Positions 58,662-64,000 of a DNA stretch of 64,000 nt are shown here, piece by piece. The notes beneath the pieces are model-generated. The model did not search any database. It was not told where the DNA came from and was given only the letters and a program-made list of their open reading frames with translations. This DNA is from Bryobacteraceae bacterium. Lineage in GTDB: Bacteria > Acidobacteriota > Terriglobia > Bryobacterales > Bryobacteraceae. The stretch lies in contig JAHCHE010000002.1 in NCBI GenBank assembly GCA_026129905.1, forward strand, positions 1 to 64,000, written 5' to 3'. Made by a program: the position numbers and the translations under genes. Within the stretch, counting starts at the first letter, position 1; every line of letters starts with the position of its first letter.

Positions 58662-60809
58662 TTATAGAACGCGGGATTTTCGGCGGCGCGCCAGAAGCCA
58701 TACCGCGGCGACGGCGGCGGCGCTGACCAGCGACCCGGGAACCAGTCCCGGCGAGCGGTATTCGAAACGAATGCGGCGTTCCCCGGCCGGCGCCGCGATG
58801 GCTTGGAAGACGCCGTCGTGGCGCACGATCTCCACCGGCGCCCCGTCCACGGTCGCCCGCCAGCCGGGATAGAACTGCTCCGCCAGAACGAAGCGGCCGC
58901 CGTGTTCCGACCGGACGACGAATTCCCGAACGGCGGAACTCCAAGCGATTCGCTCTGCCGGGACGCCCGCCGAGGCGCCCGCGGGCTCCCAGCGGTAGGA
59001 CGGCTGCGGATCGCGCAGCTCGTACGCGTGGTGAAACCAGTCATCCTCGACCGATGGTTCGAGGAGCCGGTAATGAGGATTCGAAGCCAGAGCCCCGCTC
59101 GCGGCCCCCTTCTTGCCCGTAAGAAAATACCTGACGCCCAGCGAGCGCAGCAAAGCCTCCCGTCCGGGGTCGAGATCGAACATCCGGCTGTCGGACGGGC
59201 GCTGGAACTCCTTTAGTTTTTCGCTATACTGCGCCGGTAGCATCGGATCGAAACCCTGCGGGGTCCGCAAGCCGTATTGGCGCATCATGGTCGGGAACGG
59301 CGCGGTCGTGTCGAGCGCAACGCGAAAGTCCGGATGCGATCGGATCTCGTTGTACACCGTTTCGTCCAAGCCGCGGAACGGCATGCCAAAGACGTCCCGG
59401 TCGTACTTGCCAATGCTCGCGTTGAAGCGCTTGCTGGTTCCGAACGCCTTGTAATCGACGCCGGCGGCCAACAGCAGCGCCAACGCCAGACAGGAGCGGC
59501 GCCGCCCGGTCTCGGCCCTGAGCGCCAGCAATCCGGCCGTGAACAGGGCCAGAAAAACCGCCGGCTCGATCGCCGCCCGCCATCCGGAGGCGAACTCCGG
59601 GCCGCCGCGCCACCAGACGGCGATCAGCCTCACGCACCAGACGGCCATTGCTCCGATCGTGGCGGGCATCACCCATCGCGGAAACGCTCTCCCTCCGCGC
59701 GCGAGAAACGCGTCCAGTCCGGTCGCGGCGACCGGCGCGGCCGCCAGCGTGACGCCGGCGAGAAAATACCAATCGCGGCAGATCTCCGACAGGAGGGTGG
59801 AGCGCCGGACGATCTCCCAAACCAAGGAGAACGGATTGGTGAGGGCCACGCCGACGGCGGCCAACATCGCCAGCGCCGGCAACGACTCGCGAAACAGCCG
59901 GCGCCAGGCCCAGAACGCCAGTCCGGCGATCGCCGGCGCGCCAAGGTACAGATACTCGCCGAGCCTCACGTGAACGGAATCCAGCGCGAAATCGAAGTAA
60001 TTGGGCACGAAATAAGAGATATAAAACTCCGGATCCCTGATGCCGCTCCCGTATCGCGCCTCGTGGAACTTCATGGAGGAGGCCTCCAGGGCCGGCAGAA
60101 GCTGGACCATCGCCGCCGCCAGCGAGAGCGCCAGGGCCGCCCCGGTCCAGGCCCCCATGCGGCTCGGCCGCGCGCAGCCCAAAGCGTAGGCGCAGGCCGC
60201 CACCGCGAATACGAACCACGCCGGCGGGTAACCGGCCAGAAAGCAAAGCGCGGAAGCGGCCACCAGCTTCCACAGCGGACGCCAGTGGGCCGCGGCGGCG
60301 GCCTGGTCGATGCCCCACAGGCCAAGCGGCATCCAGGCATACCCGCACGCCAGACCGAAATGTTGCAACTGGAGCAGCATGTAACCGCTGAAGGCGAAGA
60401 CGCCTCCTCCGAACGCCGCCGCCAGCTTCGCCAGTCCTCTCCACCGCAGCCACGCGTAGCAGAGCAGGAATCCCAGCCACACGTGGAGGATCATGAAGAC
60501 CTCGAGCGTCCAGAACAGCAGCCGTTCGCGCCCCATGTTGGCCGCGAACAGCAGCCACGTAGGCGGATAGAACAGGCCCGTCTGCGGGTTCCCTACGAAA
60601 CTGATCCCGCAATAAATCGAAGGATCCCATTGCGGAAACTCGCCCTGCCGCAGCAGGCGGAACGCGTAGTCGAGCAAAGGGTAATGGTAGGAGCTTAAGT
60701 CGTAGGGAATGTGGACGACCTTGAACGGCGGCAGATATTCGAAGAAGAAGGCGTAGGTGAACGCCAGGGAGGCGAGCGCTACCCACCTCGTTTCCGAGCG
60801 GCTCGTCAC
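58662..60809 (-). CDS. Polytopic membrane protein, YfhO-like
   Basis: 715 aa with about 12-14 membrane segments. The N-terminal third holds WVALASLAFTYAFFFEYLPPF, WDPSIYCGISFVGNPQTGLFYPPTWLL and similar glycosyltransferase-like loops (DP-, GN- rich). The last ~180 residues are an extracytoplasmic beta domain with GWRATVDGAPVEIVRHDGVFQ, a YfhO feature. YfhO-type proteins belong to the GT-C group and move sugars onto lipids or teichoic acids in Gram-positives; role in a Gram-negative is open. Confidence 0.78.
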   Translation of the reverse strand: MTSRSETRWVALASLAFTYAFFFEYLPPFKVVHIPYDLSSYHYPLLDYAFRLLRQGEFPQWDPSIYCGISFVGNPQTGLFYPPTWLLFAANMGRERLLFWTLEVFMILHVWLGFLLCYAWLRWRGLAKLAAAFGGGVFAFSGYMLLQLQHFGLACGYAWMPLGLWGIDQAAAAAHWRPLWKLVAASALCFLAGYPPAWFVFAVAACAYALGCARPSRMGAWTGAALALSLAAAMVQLLPALEASSMKFHEARYGSGIRDPEFYISYFVPNYFDFALDSVHVRLGEYLYLGAPAIAGLAFWAWRRLFRESLPALAMLAAVGVALTNPFSLVWEIVRRSTLLSEICRDWYFLAGVTLAAAPVAATGLDAFLARGGRAFPRWVMPATIGAMAVWCVRLIAVWWRGGPEFASGWRAAIEPAVFLALFTAGLLALRAETGRRRSCLALALLLAAGVDYKAFGTSKRFNASIGKYDRDVFGMPFRGLDETVYNEIRSHPDFRVALDTTAPFPTMMRQYGLRTPQGFDPMLPAQYSEKLKEFQRPSDSRMFDLDPGREALLRSLGVRYFLTGKKGAASGALASNPHYRLLEPSVEDDWFHHAYELRDPQPSYRWEPAGASAGVPAERIAWSSAVREFVVRSEHGGRFVLAEQFYPGWRATVDGAPVEIVRHDGVFQAIAAPAGERRIRFEYRSPGLVPGSLVSAAAVAAVWLLARRRKSRVL

Positions 60810-60889
60810 GTCGAACCTCCTATTCTAACGGCGCGGCGGCTGAGGCGGTGATATGCTCGTCAGACCCGGACCGGCGCCGGGACGATGAC

Positions 60890-62095
60890 ATGGCGCGCTA
60901 CCTGATCGTCGTTTCCCTGTTCCTGCTGTCGCTGATCAACTACATCGACCGCGCGGCCATTTCGTCTTCGAAGGCGCCCATGTCGGCGGAGCTGTCGCTT
61001 TCCGACCAGGCGATGGGGGCGGTGTTCAGCGCCTTCGCCCTCGGATACGCGCTTGCGCAGATCCCCGCCGGATGGTTCGCGGATCGGTTCGGACCGCGCC
61101 TTGCCCTCACGCTGGTGACGATGGCGTGGAGCGTCTTCACGGCATTAACGGGCGCTGTGCGGAGCCTGGGCGCACTGCTGGCGGTGCGGTTCCTGTTCGG
61201 CGTCGCCGAGGCGGGGGCCTTTCCGGGCGCCGCCCGCGCCGTCTTCAATTGGCTGCCTGCCGGAGAGCGCGGCCGGGCCAACGGCATCCTGATGTCCGGC
61301 TCGCGGATCGGCGGCGCCGTCGCGTTCCCGTTGATGGCATGGCTGCTCGGCCGCTGGAGCTGGCGGAGCGCGTTCTACCTGCTTGCCCTGCCGGGCGTCG
61401 CCTGGGGGGCGCTGTGGGGCATCTTGTTCCGCAATCACCCGCGGAAGCCGCCGGCCCGCGAAGCGGCCTCTGCCCGCGCGGCGCTGCGGTTCCGGGACGT
61501 GCTCCGGTCGCGCGGCATGTTGCTGAACATGGTTCAGTATTTCTCCGGAAACTTCACATTCTTCATCTGTCTGTCCTGGATGCTGCCGTATCTCCAGAGC
61601 CGCTACGAGTTGTCGCTTGCGGACGCGGCCGCTTATTCGATGATTCCTCTTCTGGCGGGCGGGGCCGCGCAGTGGAGTTCCGGCTTCCTGGTCGATCTGC
61701 TCTACCACTCGCGGCTGCGGGCGTGGTCGCGGAGGCTGCCCGCGATGGCGGGCTTTCTCCTGGCGGCAGGGGCCATCTTTCTGGTGAGTTCGATGGAAAG
61801 CCCGGCGGCGGCGGTAGCGTGTTTTGCCGTCGCCACGTTTGGCGCCGACATGACGATCAGCCCCAGTTGGGTTTACTGCATCGACATCGGCGGGAGGAAC
61901 TCCGGCGCGGTCTCCGGATCGATGAACATGATCGGAAATCTCGGCTCGTTCGTCAGCGCCAGCGCGTTTCCTTTCCTTTACGGCCTCACCGGCGACGCAT
62001 TCGCCTACTTCGCCATCGCGGCGCTGCTCAACATGGTTTCCGTCTTCTGCTGGATCGCGATGCGGCCTCCGGCTTTGGCGCCGGGTCCGGCGTAA
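60890..62095 (+). CDS. MFS transporter (anion:cation symporter type)
   Basis: 401 aa from ATG 60890; the ORF's first Met at 60848 is 14 residues upstream and less likely. Twelve membrane segments. Signatures: RYLIVVSLFLLSLINYIDRAA, GWFADRFGPRLAL (loop 2-3), FLFGVAEAGAFPGAARA, then the late SGSMNMIGNLGSFVS. The pattern fits the hexuronate/glucarate ACS subfamily. Substrate is probably a sugar acid, in keeping with the enolase-like gene nearby. Confidence 0.88.
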   Translation: MARYLIVVSLFLLSLINYIDRAAISSSKAPMSAELSLSDQAMGAVFSAFALGYALAQIPAGWFADRFGPRLALTLVTMAWSVFTALTGAVRSLGALLAVRFLFGVAEAGAFPGAARAVFNWLPAGERGRANGILMSGSRIGGAVAFPLMAWLLGRWSWRSAFYLLALPGVAWGALWGILFRNHPRKPPAREAASARAALRFRDVLRSRGMLLNMVQYFSGNFTFFICLSWMLPYLQSRYELSLADAAAYSMIPLLAGGAAQWSSGFLVDLLYHSRLRAWSRRLPAMAGFLLAAGAIFLVSSMESPAAAVACFAVATFGADMTISPSWVYCIDIGGRNSGAVSGSMNMIGNLGSFVSASAFPFLYGLTGDAFAYFAIAALLNMVSVFCWIAMRPPALAPGPA

Positions 62096-62552
62096 CCGCC
62101 GCCTGGCCTTCACCGAACCGGCGGACCTCCGCCGCAAGTTCGCCGACCGCCACCAGCGCCATGGCGCGCCGGGATTCCTTGAAACGATTGACGATCGCTT
62201 CGCGGCTGTTCTCCAGCCGCGCCGACTTTCCGTCGGTGATCAGAAACCACTCGGTCCGGCCGGGGAAGTCCGGACCCAATGCGGCCGCCTCGCGCCGGAA
62301 CAGGCGCAGGGCGCGCCGGATCGCCGCCAGCGTAAACCGTTTGCGCCGCAGCGAACCGACGATCAGAACCGCCAGCGCCTCATCCGCCGCGTAGCGCCGC
62401 CGATTCGCGCGCCGGACCGGCGAGAGGAGGCCCTGTTGTCCCCAGTACTGCAACTGCCGCGGCGTGACGCCGGCCAGGCGGCAAACGTCTGTACTGGAGA
62501 ACAGCTCCTCGCCTTTCGCTCGCTTTGATGCCGTGGTCGCTTTGCCAAGCAT
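62028..62552 (-). CDS. MerR-type regulator
   Basis: 174 aa from ATG 62552; the long upstream frame overlaps the LptFG gene. The wHTH ~18-80 reads FSSTDVCRLAGVTPRQLQYWGQQGLLSPVRR, typical of MerR (YW-x-G). A helix and a disordered Arg-rich tail follow. No Cys cluster, so it is not a classical metal sensor. The 3' end overlaps the convergent MFS gene by 68 bases, so one stop or the overlap deserves care. Start is 11 bases after the LptFG stop. Confidence 0.82.
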   Translation of the reverse strand: MLGKATTASKRAKGEELFSSTDVCRLAGVTPRQLQYWGQQGLLSPVRRANRRRYAADEALAVLIVGSLRRKRFTLAAIRRALRLFRREAAALGPDFPGRTEWFLITDGKSARLENSREAIVNRFKESRRAMALVAVGELAAEVRRFGEGQAAVTPDPAPKPEAASRSSRRRKPC

Positions 62553-62563
62553 TTGCCGGATTC

Positions 62564-64000
62564 CTATGTCCGCATTTTGGTGAACAGGTACATTCCAATC
62601 AGCGAAAAGATGGCGCCCGGAGACCACGCCGCCATCGCCGCCGGGAGCTGGCTCAGGTTTCCCACCTGCTCGAAAACCTGGCTCACCGCCCAGTACGCAA
62701 CGGCGATCCCGAAGCTCACGCCGACGCCCGCCATCGCGCCGCGGCCGCCCGTCAGGAAAGCGAATGGGACTGCGATGAGGGCCATGATCAGGGCGAACAG
62801 CGGAACCGAGAATTTCTTGTGGAATTGCACGCGCAACCTGGCGGTATCGAAGCCGCTCTGCTGTAATTCCTGAATATACGATTCCAATTCGGAAAAATTC
62901 ATCTGCTGATCCTGCTTCACCTCTTTCAGGAAGTACCCCGGCGTCTCCGTGAGTTCCGGGAAGGTCCGCGTCTCGCCGGTGAAGTCGGTGAAATCCGACC
63001 GGCGATCCCCGGCGAGGGTCCGGCTCCATCCATTCTGGAACACCCAGGCCCCGAGCGAAGCCTCCCAGCGCGCGCGCTCGGCGGAGATGTGGCGCCGCAA
63101 CTGGAAGGTCCGCGGTTCCAGTTCGTACACGCTGACGCCGTACATCATCTGCCCGGCGGCGTCGAAATACCGGTAGTAATAAATGCGCGACCCGGCGCCG
63201 AAGATCCAGCGGCGGTCCGGCCGCAGGTACGTCTGCACCGGCCTCCCCTTGATTTCGTTGCGAATGGCGTCCTGAATCCGGTTCGCCTCGGGCACATAGT
63301 AGTGCTCAAATCCGAACAGCGCGGCGCTCAGCACGACGCTGGCTACCAACACGGGGGCGGAAAGGCGGTACAGGCTCACGCCGCAGGCTTTCATCGCCGT
63401 AACTTCGTTGTGCTTGGTCAGCACGCCGAACGTGAAGAGCACCGCCACCAGAACGATCACCGGGGCGGAATCGTAGATCAGCTTGGGCGTCAGAAAGATG
63501 TGGTACGTGAGCACGCGCGACATCGGAATGCCGTTCTTGACGACGTCGCTCAACAGCTCGAAAAACGTGAAGACGTGGGTCAGCGCCACCGCGCTTGCCA
63601 GCAGCATGGCGAAGTAGAACAGGAAGCTGCTCAGCACGTAGGTATCGACGATCTGGGGCAGGACCGGTATCAGTCTCCTGCCGCCTCCGCCGCCGGCCGG
63701 CGCCATCGGCAGGGCCCCGCGCACGCGGTGGTACGCGGCCCGCAGCCATGTTTGCAACTCGCCGACCGGATCGCGATCGCCCGGCCGTTCCAGCCTCGCG
63801 ATCAGAACGATTGCCGCCAGCGCCAGCGCGGCGTTCGGCGTCCACACCGCCAGTTCCACCGGGATGCGGCCCTGTTTGGCCATGCCGATCAGGCTGATCA
63901 TGCTCATGTAGTAAAGAAATGCGATGGACACCGTCAGCACGAACGCGCCCGACCGGCCCGCCTTCCGCGTCGAGACTCCCAGCGGCACGCCCACCAGCGC
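62564..64000 (-). CDS. LptF-LptG fusion permease, 5' end outside the window
   Basis: At least 478 aa; the frame is open to the right edge. The first ~95 residues seen are the C-terminal half of a YjgP/YjgQ permease (LGVSTRKAGRSGAFVLTVSIAFLYY, then AVWTPNAALALAAIVLI). Without a break a second complete permease begins: YVLSSFLFYFAMLLASAVALTHVF, THNEVTAMKACGVSLYRL-type middle, a periplasmic beta-jellyroll ~260-390, and C-terminal helices GRGAMAGVGVSFGIAVAYW. So the LptF and LptG halves of the lipopolysaccharide-export ABC transporter are probably one chain. Confidence 0.82.
   Translation of the reverse strand, partial: ALVGVPLGVSTRKAGRSGAFVLTVSIAFLYYMSMISLIGMAKQGRIPVELAVWTPNAALALAAIVLIARLERPGDRDPVGELQTWLRAAYHRVRGALPMAPAGGGGGRRLIPVLPQIVDTYVLSSFLFYFAMLLASAVALTHVFTFFELLSDVVKNGIPMSRVLTYHIFLTPKLIYDSAPVIVLVAVLFTFGVLTKHNEVTAMKACGVSLYRLSAPVLVASVVLSAALFGFEHYYVPEANRIQDAIRNEIKGRPVQTYLRPDRRWIFGAGSRIYYYRYFDAAGQMMYGVSVYELEPRTFQLRRHISAERARWEASLGAWVFQNGWSRTLAGDRRSDFTDFTGETRTFPELTETPGYFLKEVKQDQQMNFSELESYIQELQQSGFDTARLRVQFHKKFSVPLFALIMALIAVPFAFLTGGRGAMAGVGVSFGIAVAYWAVSQVFEQVGNLSQLPAAMAAWSPGAIFSLIGMYLFTKMRT

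Noticed and set aside
1-64000. CRISPR arrays or rRNA genes
   Set aside because: No regularly spaced repeat-spacer pattern and no rRNA-like sequence was seen; repeats found are iteron-sized or att-type.

Overview
The window is GC-rich, densely coded DNA from an environmental Gram-negative bacterium. The gene content points to an acidobacterium of the Solibacter/Bryobacter type: a winged-helix/Ser-Thr kinase/beta-propeller fusion, exported sugar-phosphate isomerase-like and DUF1080 proteins, a PSCyt1/DUF1549/DUF1553 plus DUF1501 pair, a neutral-ceramidase-like protein, many Tat-type leaders, a fused aroDE, and an apparent lptF-lptG fusion. The lineage is inferred from families only; there is no rRNA or phylogenetic marker analysis here.

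Left part (1-26.6 kb): ordinary chromosome rich in carbohydrate and exported-enzyme genes. It holds a sugar isomerase, a VapBC toxin-antitoxin pair, a wHTH-kinase-propeller protein bracketed by a roughly 458-bp direct duplication of the 3' end of a ceramidase-like gene, a DUF1080 protein divergent from a GH3/GT2/Gfo-Idh operon, a DMF-amidase-like exported protein, DinB, an exported 2-hydroxyacid dehydrogenase, a CoA-transferase, a soluble PAS/GAF histidine kinase with its response regulator, the cytochrome/DUF1501 pair and a glutathione peroxidase.

Middle (26.66-35.29 kb): a compact integrated element, and the most interesting part of the window. It sits in a tRNA-Lys(TTT) gene and is bounded by 48-bp direct repeats (attL in the intact tRNA, attR a copy with one T-loop substitution). 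It carries a tyrosine integrase, an AlpA/excisionase-like HTH protein, a CHC2 zinc-finger primase fragment overlapping a P4-type D5/SF3 helicase, a two-sided iteron cluster directly downstream of the helicase, a second repeat cluster upstream of the HTH gene, and a tightly coupled operon with a P27-type small terminase, several unknown small proteins and an HK97-fold major capsid protein. A folded noncoding segment with a leftward terminator follows the capsid gene. I see no portal, protease, large terminase, tail or lysis gene. This looks like a capsid- and TerS-encoding phage satellite, or a drastically reduced prophage.

Right part (35.3-64 kb): chromosome again. It has a small Cys-rich protein, a polysaccharide deacetylase, a frameshifted IS1380-type transposase relic, an exported FMN hydroxyacid oxidase with a CxxCH motif, a bactofilin and partner, a ZIP-type transporter, an aroDE-small protein-amidase operon, an OmpA-domain protein, DeoC, the complete tolQ-tolR-tolA-tolB-pal-cpoB envelope cluster on the minus strand, an MBL-fold hydrolase, an enolase-superfamily/RidA/NYN-LOTUS operon, a YfhO-like membrane protein, an MFS transporter, a MerR regulator, and an LptF-LptG fusion that runs off the right edge.
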